Shown: piece by piece, positions 22,227 to 28,982 of the stretch
Layout: every line of letters begins with the position of its first letter
Position numbering within the stretch: the first letter of the stretch is position 1
Source: a virus
Reading direction: 5' to 3' (one strand)
DNA: 28,982 bases
Virus record (IMG/VR): IMGVR_UViG_3300049825_000379
Location: 1-28,982 of that record
The notes under the pieces: generated by a model
What the model was told of the DNA's origin: nothing
What the model saw: the letters and a program-made list of their open reading frames with translations, nothing else
Databases searched by the model: none
Translations under genes and position numbers: made by a program

Positions 22227-22894
22227 TGACCAATGCCCGCGACTTGTCGCACACCATCATCCCGAAGTCTGACCAGTTGAACTCGGAGCAGCTTATCAGC
22301 GGCCCGATCACGGTAACTGTCACCAAGGTCACCGAGAGCGAAAGCGCCGAACAGCCCGTGCTCATCCACTACGAGGGCGAAAACGGCCGGCCGTTCAAGC
22401 CGTGCAAGACGATGCGCAAGCTGCTCATCTTTGCGCTGGGCAAAGATGGTACGCAGTGGGTCGGCCGGCAACTGACGCTCTACAACGACCCCGCCGTGAA
22501 GTTCGGCGGCGCGGAAGTGGGCGGCATCCGCATCAGCCACATTTCCGGCATCGACAAGGAAATCCGCGTCAACCTGACCAGCACGCGCGGCAAAAAAGCG
22601 CTGTACGTGGTTAAGCCGATGGATGCGAAGGCACGTTCGGCACCAGCGACTGCGCCCGAAGTGGCCGCCAGTGCCCCGCCAGCTAGCCGGGAACGCGATG
22701 TAGAGCCTGCAGGCGAAAACGTGGAGTACATCACCGAAAACGAGGTGGCGACGCTGGAAACGCTTTGTAGCGAGCGTGGCGTGAGTGTGGAGCGACTGCG
22801 CAGAAAGGCTCAAGTCGAAAAGCTGTCGCTGATGCCCGCGGCCAAGTTCGCCGCCGCGCTCGACTGGGTGAAGAACGCCAGGCCGGATGCCTAG
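22226..22894 (+). CDS. Recombination partner of the exonuclease, probable ssDNA-binding protein
   Basis: The 222-residue protein starts MTNARDLSHTIIPKSDQLNS. Its beta-rich N-terminal domain contains GRPFKPCKTMRKLLIFALGK and WVGRQLTLYNDPAVKFGG, seen in a common phage family encoded next to exonucleases. A disordered Ala/Pro/Glu linker (about residues 132-165) leads to a short helical C-terminal domain. Position and overlap with the exonuclease suggest binding or annealing of ssDNA, but the family lacks a RecT or Erf signature, so the role is inferred. Confidence 0.75.
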   Translation: MTNARDLSHTIIPKSDQLNSEQLISGPITVTVTKVTESESAEQPVLIHYEGENGRPFKPCKTMRKLLIFALGKDGTQWVGRQLTLYNDPAVKFGGAEVGGIRISHISGIDKEIRVNLTSTRGKKALYVVKPMDAKARSAPATAPEVAASAPPASRERDVEPAGENVEYITENEVATLETLCSERGVSVERLRRKAQVEKLSLMPAAKFAAALDWVKNARPDA

Positions 22895-22896
22895 CG

Positions 22897-23082
22897 ATGA
22901 GCGCCGCCACACCAAAGTCGCTCGACCCAAACGGCCTTGTCGTCGTGCTCGCAGAGGAAGCAAAGCGAGTGGGCGAGGTCATCTGCTACCGGAAAGTTGG
23001 AAATGGCGGGGAATTGCAACCATTCCCAGCGGAGCTGATCCCGACTGGCTGGGCGGCTTTCCCGATCAACGTGAAGTCGTGA
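22897..23082 (+). CDS. Small unknown protein
   Basis: ATG follows the previous TAG by 2 bases. The 61-residue protein (SAATPKSLDPNGLVVVLAEE onward) has a beta-rich second half with GWAAFPINVK and no recognised family. The compact spacing and absence of a competing frame support it. A longer minus-strand frame opposite has no ribosome binding site. Confidence 0.58.
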   Translation: MSAATPKSLDPNGLVVVLAEEAKRVGEVICYRKVGNGGELQPFPAELIPTGWAAFPINVKS

Positions 23083-23125
23083 AAACAACACCACCCCAAC
23101 CTAACCAGTACAGCCGGAGAGTGAG

Positions 23126-23356
23126 ATGACGTTTGACGAGCTGCGACGCAATGCCGTGAGAATCGTAAATCACATGGACGATCCGGCGAAACGTTGCCCT
23201 GATTACGACGACGAGTGCGTTGACGTGCCCGACCATTTCACTTGTTGGAACGGCTGCACGCGCGTGCTAAATGGCGAAGAGTACACAACCGACCGGGCGG
23301 ACGGTTACTGCCCATTCCTGATCGGGCAACTCCCCAAGGAGGCGAAGAAGCCATGA
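23126..23356 (+). CDS. Small Cys-containing protein
   Basis: GGAGAGTGAG precedes ATG 23126. The 76-residue acidic protein has five Cys (RCPDYDDEC, TCWNGC, GYCPF), possibly a zinc site, and an N-terminal helix TFDELRRNAVRIVNHM. The stop overlaps the next ATG. No family recognised. Confidence 0.65.
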   Translation: MTFDELRRNAVRIVNHMDDPAKRCPDYDDECVDVPDHFTCWNGCTRVLNGEEYTTDRADGYCPFLIGQLPKEAKKP

Positions 23357-23646
23357 AAGACAGCGAGATTTTCCTGAGGGCGGCTGAGACTTGCGCCCTT
23401 CCCGTGGAGACCTGGAGCGACGAACACTATTATTGCGCGTGTCCGGCGATAAGCAATGCTGGCGATTACGGCCCAGCGGCAAATCGACTGCGGAAAGAGT
23501 TCGAGTTGATGTTCATGCCTCAAAGACCGGGTCCAGATGGTGAGTGGTTCGGCAAATATTACGGCCAGAACGCAGCCAACAACAGCCACTATCGCGTGAT
23601 CGCGCTTGGGTTCATGGCCGCTATCGCCGCCGACGAAGGGCGGTAA
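23353..23646 (+). CDS. Small phage protein, 97 residues
   Basis: ATG 23353 overlaps the preceding stop (ATGA); a longer frame starting upstream only reads through that gene. The protein (MKDSEIFLRAAETCALPVET onward) has an N-terminal helix, a Cys pair YYCAC and a C-terminal helix HYRVIALGFMAAIAADEG. Proteins with this layout recur in phage accessory operons, but I cannot name the family. It ends 3 bases before the tnpB start codon. Confidence 0.68.
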   Translation: MKDSEIFLRAAETCALPVETWSDEHYYCACPAISNAGDYGPAANRLRKEFELMFMPQRPGPDGEWFGKYYGQNAANNSHYRVIALGFMAAIAADEGR

Positions 23647-23649
23647 GCC

Positions 23650-24696
23650 ATGAAGCTGACTTTCAGGTATCGGGTGAAATCGATGAACGGGTTGCTAAAT
23701 AGGCAAGCCCGCGCGGTCAACTTCGTCTGGAACTATTGCAACAACGTCCAGAAGCACGCTCTGAAATGGGGCACGAAGTGGCCTAGCGGCTTCGATCTCA
23801 ATCGCCTTACCACCGGCTCATACCATGAGCTTGGGATCGCATCCGGGACCATAAACGAGGTTTGTGAGAGGTATGCGAAGTCCCGCTTTCAGCAAAAGAA
23901 GTCGCACCTTCGTTATCGCGGTAAGCGCTCCCTTGGTTGGGTGCCAATGAAGGGCTACTTGGTTAAGCAAAGCCCGGACGGTTTTGTGTTTCAGAAAAGG
24001 TTGTTCCGAATCTTTAAGAGCCGGCCTTTGCCGGACGGCAAGATATGCGACGGAAGCAACTTCAGCGAGGACGCCAAGGGAAACTGGTTTCTGAATATCG
24101 TTGTTGAGGTCGCCGATACTCCTGCGCGCAGCGTGGAATCCGGGATCGGCATTGATCTTGGTCTGAAGGATTTCGCAACCCTTTCGACTGGCGAGAAAGT
24201 CGAAACTCCGCGCCACTACCGGCGCATTGAGGAACGACTGGCGACAGCCCAGCGGGCACGAAAGAAGCGCCAAGCGAGAAACCTTCACGCGCGCATCGCT
24301 GCTCGCCGCAAAGACTTCCTTCACAAACTCTCGACGCGCATCGTTCGGGAGTTCGACCACATCGCCGTGGGCAACGTGAATGCGGCCGGACTTGCCAAGA
24401 CCAGCATGGCGAAATCCGTACATGATGCAGGCTGGTCTAACTTTAGAAACATGCTCCATTACAAAGCCATTGGGCACGGGGCGTCATTTGAAGAGGTTAG
24501 TGAAAGTTTCACCTCCCAAACCTGCTCTTCGTGTGGTGCGCTGCCACCGGAGAGGCCGAAAGGTATCGCGGGTTTGCGAATAAGAGAGTGGGTTTGTGGT
24601 GACTGCGGGGCCGTCCACGACCGCGACACAAACGCAGCTATCAACATTCTCCGACGCGGGCATGCGTCGCTTGTAGAAGGAGTCAGTGCACCATGA
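23650..24696 (+). CDS. tnpB: TnpB-like RNA-guided nuclease (IS605 OrfB family), no TnpA
   Basis: The 348-residue protein has an N-terminal OrfB-type region (NRQARAVNFVWNYCNNVQKH), RuvC-I IGIDLGLKDFATL with Asp169, a zinc finger with Cys292, 295, 316 and 319, and RuvC-III HDRDTNAAINIL with Asp326. In TnpB these bind an omega RNA and cut DNA. The usual RuvC-II Glu is Gly241 (IAVGNVNAAGL). Glu281, 282 and 285 lie 40-44 residues later, the region where Fanzors and some TnpBs carry a relocated catalytic Glu, so the enzyme may still be active. It sits in the operon without recognisable element ends, and its stop overlaps the next ATG. A CGACGC/GCGTCG hairpin lies at 24652-24669 in its 3' end. Confidence 0.9.
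   Translation: MKLTFRYRVKSMNGLLNRQARAVNFVWNYCNNVQKHALKWGTKWPSGFDLNRLTTGSYHELGIASGTINEVCERYAKSRFQQKKSHLRYRGKRSLGWVPMKGYLVKQSPDGFVFQKRLFRIFKSRPLPDGKICDGSNFSEDAKGNWFLNIVVEVADTPARSVESGIGIDLGLKDFATLSTGEKVETPRHYRRIEERLATAQRARKKRQARNLHARIAARRKDFLHKLSTRIVREFDHIAVGNVNAAGLAKTSMAKSVHDAGWSNFRNMLHYKAIGHGASFEEVSESFTSQTCSSCGALPPERPKGIAGLRIREWVCGDCGAVHDRDTNAAINILRRGHASLVEGVSAP
24652..24669 (+). ncRNA. Hairpin at the 3' end of tnpB, possible omega RNA element
   Basis: CGACGC and GCGTCG pair around the loop GGGCAT within the last codons of tnpB. TnpB guide RNAs usually come from the 3' end of the gene and the adjacent element end, so this hairpin is a candidate scaffold piece. No right-end boundary or guide start could be located. 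Confidence 0.3.
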
Positions 24697-24947
24697 CTGA
24701 AGATGCCAAGACCGATACCAAGACGCCGACTCCGCGAGTGGATGGGTTATTGCTGGTAATAAATGAGGGGCGCGTGACCGGACCGAACGCCCGGTTGCAG
24801 AACTCGCCCGCACCCTTGAGCGAGAACTGGCCGAGGCGAATGCGACGATCCGCAGCCTGCGTAGACAACTTGCCGATGCCGACCGGCAGATTACGGGAGA
24901 TTGACATGACCACCACCCCGCCGCTTGACCCTGTGAGGGAGAAGTAA
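24693..24947 (+). CDS. TPR(T/V)D-type phage protein, probably frameshifted
   Basis: The frame starts MTEDAKTDTKTPTPRVDG, typical of small phage proteins that continue into a LARxLEREL coiled coil. Here that coil (VAELARTLERELAEANATI then RSLRRQLADAD) lies in the -1 frame at 24767-24904, open but without a start codon. The annotated frame instead continues through unrelated residues to VREK. A one-base change near the GAGGGG run (24765-24770) would restore a protein of about 70 residues. It may be a broken gene, a sequencing error or a programmed shift. The last codons carry the ribosome binding site of the next gene. Confidence 0.55.
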   Translation: MTEDAKTDTKTPTPRVDGLLLVINEGRVTGPNARLQNSPAPLSENWPRRMRRSAACVDNLPMPTGRLREIDMTTTPPLDPVREK

Positions 24948-25286
24948 ATGCACTATGAACTGAGGCTAGTGCGCCCGGAAGGCACTAGTACCGAGCAATC
25001 GATTTTGCAGCAGCGCTATGCGCCCGATAACGGTTACTGGTGCGAATGGCACCGCGTCCCCGTGCTATGCGTTCCAAAGGAAGAGTTCGACGCAATTAAG
25101 AATCGTGGTCGCGAAACCTCAGAAAAGATGGAGCCCATCTGGGTGCAAATCAACACGGCCATCAACGAACTTCGCAACGCGGAATTTTCGGCTGGGCAGA
25201 CTGAAGAAGTGGAAATGCAGACTCAAGCCGACTTGGCCGCAGAACATCTGATTCGACTCATCCAACGCATCAAGGGGGCGAAATGA
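24948..25286 (+). CDS. Unknown phage protein, 112 residues
   Basis: ATG directly follows the previous TAA, with GGGAG 6 bases before it. The N-terminal part is beta-type (MHYELRLVRPEGTSTEQSIL then GYWCEWHRVPVLCVP). The C-terminal half is a charged helix (EEVEMQTQADLAAEHLIRLI) that may form a coiled coil. The stop overlaps the next ATG. No family recognised. Confidence 0.68.
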   Translation: MHYELRLVRPEGTSTEQSILQQRYAPDNGYWCEWHRVPVLCVPKEEFDAIKNRGRETSEKMEPIWVQINTAINELRNAEFSAGQTEEVEMQTQADLAAEHLIRLIQRIKGAK

Positions 25287-26065
25287 CGACAGTCACACGT
25301 GAACAGTTGCAGAGGCTGATTGCGGCGAACATGTTGCGCTCCGAGTTGGTCGACGCGCACGCAGCGAACACGTTGCTCGCCATCTACAGGCTGGCCATTA
25401 GCGGACTCGAAGCCGAAGAGGGAAGGTTGGTTGCACGCTCAGAGTTTGATGCGCAGCAAGTCGCTCACGGGCAAGCTGTTGACGAACTTGCCGACCTCCG
25501 CGCGCAGGTAGCAGAGCTAAATGAGTTCGCTGGGAAGTGGTACTGCGAAAACCATCCACTAGAACTGATGGGGCACGATGGCTGCAGGGGCGGTGGGATT
25601 CTCGGTTGCGCCCGCGTCAGCCAGGCAGAAAATCGGCTGCGCCTTGCAGAGCAAGCGGAGCGTGAATCGCATCGGTGCTTCGGGGACCTGCTTATGCAAG
25701 CACGTCAGCGCTGCGCCAAATTGGAATCGCAGGTAGCAGCAAGAGAATCAGAGGTGTTGGCGTTGCGTGAGGCGCTGGAAGACATCGGAGGCGATTGGAC
25801 TCCTGATCCAGACGCGCTGGAATTGTGCATCACGGAGATGCAAGAGGCGGCGCGAGAAGCACTCACCGACACCACCCCCTCCACCACAGCCACCCCCGAG
25901 CGCATTGAGCGGGAGGCGACGGACCGCATTTTCGATCACTGCAAGGTCGTGTATTACGGGCTGAATGCTGAGTACCCGCTGGAACACAACCCGCTCGCAA
26001 AGAAGGAATGCCGCGCTGACATCAAGCGCGCGATTGCCGAAATGATTGCACGCAAAGAAGGATAG
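25283..26065 (+). CDS. Coiled-coil phage protein with small Cys/His motif
   Basis: The 260-residue protein has heptad-rich helices at about residues 60-80 and 112-170, interrupted by WYCENHPLELMGHDGC and LGCARV, which could bind zinc. A Thr/Pro-rich linker (DTTPSTTATPE, near residue 199) separates a C-terminal helical domain. A modular make-up joined by Pro/Thr linkers is common in phage accessory proteins of the Ea22-like type. The exact function is unknown. ATG overlaps the preceding stop. Confidence 0.7.
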   Translation: MTTVTREQLQRLIAANMLRSELVDAHAANTLLAIYRLAISGLEAEEGRLVARSEFDAQQVAHGQAVDELADLRAQVAELNEFAGKWYCENHPLELMGHDGCRGGGILGCARVSQAENRLRLAEQAERESHRCFGDLLMQARQRCAKLESQVAARESEVLALREALEDIGGDWTPDPDALELCITEMQEAAREALTDTTPSTTATPERIEREATDRIFDHCKVVYYGLNAEYPLEHNPLAKKECRADIKRAIAEMIARKEG

Positions 26066-26069
26066 AACC

Positions 26070-26399
26070 ATGAGCGACAAAGCCACAAGAGAACTTGAAG
26101 TCCGCACCATTCTTACCCATCGGTGCGGGCAGTCTTTATCGCCGGACTTGATCGACAAGCTATGCGAAGAATTCAACGCGGCAATGGATTCGGGCCCATG
26201 TGCGTGGGCGTTCAATAACGCCCAACTCCGCGCCGACCTCGCCGCGCGAGAAGAAGATTGCATAACGATGACGTTTCGTCTGATGGGTGAGGATGTGGAC
26301 TCGTTTTCACCAGAGACACGCGAAGCGTTCCTTCGCTGGCAACCAAAGGCGTGGGAGCGGCTTGGCGGCAAACCGGAGGACAACACATGGATCAAGTGA
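26070..26399 (+). CDS. Unknown phage protein, 109 residues
   Basis: ATG 26070 starts MSDKATRELEVRTILTHRCG. The protein is mainly helical (LIDKLCEEFNAAMDSGPCAW then ARAD-like NAQLRADLAAREED) and ends in a Trp-containing segment. A slightly longer start upstream (26046) overlaps the previous gene. Its 3' end overlaps the next gene by 13 bases, and a GGAGG inside it serves that gene. Confidence 0.68.
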   Translation: MSDKATRELEVRTILTHRCGQSLSPDLIDKLCEEFNAAMDSGPCAWAFNNAQLRADLAAREEDCITMTFRLMGEDVDSFSPETREAFLRWQPKAWERLGGKPEDNTWIK

Positions 26400-27484
26400 A
26401 TGAACTGTTTGAGGCATGGCACCGCGAAAAGTACGGGACGGCCACCTTTGATCGTCAATACAACCGCTTTAACGCGGCGCTCATTACCTACGCACCAGAG
26501 GAGATTCAACGCGACTTTGAAGCATTTGAAGCTGGTACTACTGACCTCGCCGCGCGGGATGAGAGGATCAAGCAGCTTGAAACAAACGTTGCTGAGGCAT
26601 ACGGCCATCTGTGGCACGTTAACAATGAACCGCTTGCACCAGTGCCGCTCTACTCTCCCGCCAAGGCTGCGTATGAAGCGCGAAAGATACTTCGCGACTC
26701 CATTACGCATGAGCAGCGCGGGCAAGGCATAGCAAATACTCAGCACGTTTGGGGAGACGTCACGAACACTGCGGCGCACGCAATAGTTGACACCCCACCC
26801 CTTCCCTCGCAGCCCCAGGACGAAGTGCAGCGATGGCCGATTCGCATGCCGAAGGCGTTGCATCGCGACACGAAAGCCCTCGTCTCCGGGTTCGCTACGG
26901 CACTCGCTGAAAAGCTTCACGCGGCCGAGCAGAAATATGGTTATTCGAACGGCTGGGATAACCCGGACTGGATGGACGAGTGCCGTGCCAAATTGCGCGA
27001 GCATCTCGACAAAGGCGACCCGCGCGACGTGGCGAACTACTGCGCATTCCTGTGGTATCACGGCGCGTCCACGAAACAACCTGTAACCACTGGGGCTATC
27101 GTTGGAGAAATTGTCAATGCGCGGCACGCTGAAGCCATGCGCAAATTGTATCCCTCCACCCCCTCGCAGGAACGGCCCCAGGTGAGCGAGGCGGGGGATG
27201 TGGAGACCAGGGAGATTTTGCTCAGGACCGCGCGGTTGATGATCACGCTGTACCGAGGGGCGGCCTACAAGCTGCGCCAGTACAACGTCCCAACGCCGAT
27301 AGCAGAGGTGGAATGGTTCCGAGAGAACGAGAAATACACGCGGCCATGGTTGCTTGTCGCTAGCCGACTGCTGAAGATTAGCGGAAGCGATTGCCCCCAC
27401 CCTGAGAACGATGAATGGCTAAGCAAACTAGAAGCTGCCGCTGACACCGCCCTTCGGCAAGCGGGGAAGGGAGAGGGAGCGTGA
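26387..27484 (+). CDS. Mosaic phage accessory protein, Ea22-like module
   Basis: ATG 26387 has GGAGG 7 bases upstream; the GTG at 26351 is rejected. The 365-residue protein consists of a helical N-terminal part, a Pro-rich linker near residue 140, a central module (ATALAEKLHAAEQKYGYSNG then WMDECRAKLREHLDKGDPRD and VANYCAFLWYHG) conserved in phage Ea22-like proteins, a second Pro-rich linker, and a helical C-terminal segment. The function of the central module is not known. The layout suggests shuffled domains. Its GTGA end couples the next gene. Confidence 0.72.
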   Translation: MDQVNELFEAWHREKYGTATFDRQYNRFNAALITYAPEEIQRDFEAFEAGTTDLAARDERIKQLETNVAEAYGHLWHVNNEPLAPVPLYSPAKAAYEARKILRDSITHEQRGQGIANTQHVWGDVTNTAAHAIVDTPPLPSQPQDEVQRWPIRMPKALHRDTKALVSGFATALAEKLHAAEQKYGYSNGWDNPDWMDECRAKLREHLDKGDPRDVANYCAFLWYHGASTKQPVTTGAIVGEIVNARHAEAMRKLYPSTPSQERPQVSEAGDVETREILLRTARLMITLYRGAAYKLRQYNVPTPIAEVEWFRENEKYTRPWLLVASRLLKISGSDCPHPENDEWLSKLEAAADTALRQAGKGEGA

Positions 27485-27738
27485 GCAAGCACAAGGAACA
27501 GGCGATCAAGATCAGCGTCCACATGCAAGAGCTAATGAGCATCGTAGATCAGTATCTTGCAGAAGTCGCGGGCGAGAACGTGTCGTTCGTGCTGATGGTG
27601 TGCGCCGATGGCGTGACGCAATACGGCGCGAACGTCGAACGCAAGGATGGTGTCGAGTTGATCGAGGGCCTTCTCGAAAGATGGAAAGCCGGTCGCGCTG
27701 ACATTCCCGCTCACCACAACCCGGACATCAAGAAATGA
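27481..27738 (+). CDS. Small unknown protein
   Basis: GTG overlaps the previous stop (GTGA) and the stop overlaps the next ATG. The 85-residue protein (SKHKEQAIKISVHMQELMSI onward) has alternating helices and strands, including ENVSFVLMVCADGVTQYGAN and EGLLERWKAG. It is one of several small phage early products with no assigned role. Confidence 0.65.
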   Translation: MSKHKEQAIKISVHMQELMSIVDQYLAEVAGENVSFVLMVCADGVTQYGANVERKDGVELIEGLLERWKAGRADIPAHHNPDIKK

Positions 27739-28046
27739 ACACACCCACCCCACCCGATCTAGACCTTGATGCGCTGGATGAATTGCCCGCTCTATTTGGG
27801 GAAGGCAAGCCGCTAGTTTTGAATGCTGAACAATTTAGAAATCTAATGGCCGCCGCCCGCACGCTGCAAAACCTGCGCGACGGACAGGAGTGCGACGGGT
27901 TCAGGTTGGTGCCAGCAGTTAAGGGGTTGTGCGACCTATGCGGAGAGGGTCCGCAGAAATTTGAGCATGCCCACGGCACGCCAGCACATCTGCGCATTTG
28001 CGCGACTTGCAATGGAACGCTGTTTCGCAAGGAGATACTTCAATGA
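27735..28046 (+). CDS. Small zinc-ribbon protein
   Basis: The 103-residue protein has an acidic N-terminus and a C-terminal zinc ribbon formed by LCDLCGEG and ICATCNG (about residues 65-93). The ribbon type is common in small phage regulatory and anti-host proteins. ATG overlaps the previous stop, and AAGGAGAT within the last codons serves the next gene. Confidence 0.7.
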   Translation: MNTPTPPDLDLDALDELPALFGEGKPLVLNAEQFRNLMAAARTLQNLRDGQECDGFRLVPAVKGLCDLCGEGPQKFEHAHGTPAHLRICATCNGTLFRKEILQ

Positions 28047-28189
28047 ATTTCGATGGAATTTGGGAGGGCATGGTCGCTGTGTTCTTTGCTGCCTGCATCC
28101 TGTGTGCCGCACTCGGTGCGCTCGCAATGTGGCTGCTGCCGAAGGTGTGGGCGTGGTTCAAGCCGATTCTTATTGGTTGGCTGTCGTGA
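28043..28189 (+). CDS. 48-residue membrane peptide
   Basis: ATG 28043 overlaps the previous stop and follows AAGGAG. Residues about 10-36 form one long hydrophobic segment (MVAVFFAACILCAALGALAM onward), and Trp and Lys residues follow at the membrane edge. It is a single-pass inner-membrane peptide; a holin-type role is possible, but no neighbouring lysis gene is seen. Confidence 0.65.
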   Translation: MNFDGIWEGMVAVFFAACILCAALGALAMWLLPKVWAWFKPILIGWLS

Positions 28190-28201
28190 AAGGGAAAGAC
28201 C

Positions 28202-28594
28202 ATGCCTGACAAATCGCTGGTAGCGAGGTTGGATGCGCTCGCCGACTGGTTCCATAGCCACACCTGGATGCAGAACCGCGCTTTAGCGCTCGAAGCTAAA
28301 GCCAAGATCGAAGCGCAAGCCCTCGAACTCGAACGCCTGCAAGGGATGGGGTGGTTGCCGATGGAATCCGCGCCGAAAGATGGGACGAAAGTCCTAATGA
28401 CCGATGGCCGCGGGAATTTTGCGTCTGCTAGCTGGATCGATTGCAACTCTTGCGATAGTGGTGAGCCAGGCCACGAACCTTCGTTCGGATGGTACATCTC
28501 TGACTGGCACAACGATCCGATTCATCTGAGGGGCCACCTGTACGCAATGCACTGGATGCCGCTCCCCAACCCACCAGAACAGGAGAAGGTATGA
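28202..28594 (+). CDS. DUF551-like phage protein
   Basis: After a helical N-terminal half, the 130-residue protein shows the DUF551 pattern: WLPMESAPKDGTKVLMTDG (about residues 51-69) and the closing HWMPLPNPPEQ. The family is frequent in phage accessory operons; its function is unknown. AAAGGGAAAGACC precedes the ATG, and the stop overlaps the next start. Confidence 0.8.
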   Translation: MPDKSLVARLDALADWFHSHTWMQNRALALEAKAKIEAQALELERLQGMGWLPMESAPKDGTKVLMTDGRGNFASASWIDCNSCDSGEPGHEPSFGWYISDWHNDPIHLRGHLYAMHWMPLPNPPEQEKV

Positions 28595-28809
28595 ACAACG
28601 TGCTTTGCGGCTCCAGGTTAGCTTTCGATGCGTGCCGATTTGGACTGCCGGAAAATGTGGACAAGAATGGCGCGCACCATTGTGGCTGCGAGCGACCCTG
28701 CGAAGAGTATCGAGACGTAGCGGAAATAAACCATAGGCGCGAGGGCATCAAGCCAGACAAGCATTTCGAACGCAAAGTAATCTCGTGGAAAGAGGCAAGT
28801 CATGACTAA
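28591..28809 (+). CDS. Small Cys/His-containing protein
   Basis: The 72-residue protein has HHCGCERPCEEY near residue 29 plus earlier Cys6 and Cys15, a possible zinc site, and a basic C-terminal half (HFERKVISWKEA). ATG overlaps the previous stop and the gene overlaps the next ATG. Function unknown. Confidence 0.65.
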   Translation: MNNVLCGSRLAFDACRFGLPENVDKNGAHHCGCERPCEEYRDVAEINHRREGIKPDKHFERKVISWKEASHD

Positions 28810-28982
28810 TGAAGAGCAGAAAGCATTTGAAGCCATTTTCGGCCCTGAACCTGAATGTAAAACGCGCGGTATATGCCCACCACAGCCATGGGAAATATGG
28901 AACGCCCGGCGTGAAGGATTCACTGCCCAATCCCCCACACTTCGGGCGCTGGTGGAGGCGCTAGAAGAAACACAGAAGCACT
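28802..28982 (+). CDS. Unknown protein, 3' end cut by window edge
   Basis: ATG 28802 opens a frame running to the edge (60 codons seen). It starts MTNEEQKAFEAIFGPEPECK and contains WEIWNARREGFTAQ followed by a helix, a pattern of small phage accessory proteins (W..W.aR..) that usually continue into a coiled coil. It overlaps the previous gene by 8 bases. Confidence 0.6.
   Translation, partial: MTNEEQKAFEAIFGPEPECKTRGICPPQPWEIWNARREGFTAQSPTLRALVEALEETQKH

Noticed and set aside
23818-24477. 219-codon minus-strand frame
   Set aside because: Antisense to tnpB, whose domains are unmistakable.
23650-24696. Calling TnpB nuclease-dead because of Gly241
   Set aside because: Glu residues 40-44 positions downstream fit the relocated catalytic Glu known from Fanzors and some TnpBs, so loss of activity cannot be concluded.
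25748-27400. 550-codon open frame on the minus strand
   Set aside because: It lies opposite four plus-strand genes with overlapping starts and stops and ribosome binding sites, and its protein has no coherent domain. Codon bias of the real genes keeps the opposite frame open.

Overview
The window is part of a double-stranded DNA tailed-phage genome, either a free phage or an integrated prophage. It is moderately GC-rich and densely packed, with most genes joined by ATGA, GTGA or TAATG stop/start overlaps. The terminase, P22-like portal, scaffold and capsid genes, together with ejection-type proteins and no tape-measure gene, suggest a podovirus-like phage. Codon use and gene families point to a proteobacterial host, probably beta or gamma; this is inference. 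No integrase, lysis cassette, tRNA or rRNA was found.

Positions 1-13408 (minus strand) are the virion and packaging operon, read right to left: TerS, TerL, portal, a small head-type protein, a fibre-like protein, a secreted-looking protein with a C-terminal coiled coil, a GNAT acetyltransferase, a Gly-rich protein ending in an S74 chaperone domain, two ejection-type proteins, an FmdB-type zinc ribbon, scaffold, major capsid protein and a truncated decoration-like protein. A 45-codon plus-strand reading frame for a membrane peptide lies in the 2.6-2.8 kb gap. A block of inverted repeats precedes terS, a plausible place for a pac site or operator.

Positions 13632-19912 (minus strand) hold regulators and replication genes: an XRE-type regulator and two small genes behind a promoter with a palindrome in its spacer; an unassigned gene; a RuvC-like resolvase; a small HTH protein; a DnaB-type helicase; a protein of unknown function; a replication protein; two small Cys-rich proteins; a metal-site-like small protein; a sigma-region-4-like protein; a conserved phage protein; and an HTH protein. 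The replication gene contains ten copies of AAGGTT/AACCTT in several reading frames next to a (TCT)13 tract, resembling the lambda origin inside gene O. Its long leader can fold into a compact branched RNA.

Positions 19913-20048 are an AT-rich divergent promoter region. From 20049 to the right end the plus strand carries an early operon: small unknown and membrane proteins, a PD-(D/E)XK exonuclease followed by a likely ssDNA-binding or annealing partner, and a TnpB-like RNA-guided nuclease without TnpA. After these come mosaic accessory proteins with coiled coils, Pro-rich linkers, zinc motifs and a DUF551-like domain. The tnpB gene has Gly at the usual RuvC-II Glu position and candidate substitute Glu residues about 40-44 residues later. 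The gene after it is probably broken by a -1 frameshift.

No search or computation was run. Family names come from recognised motifs.
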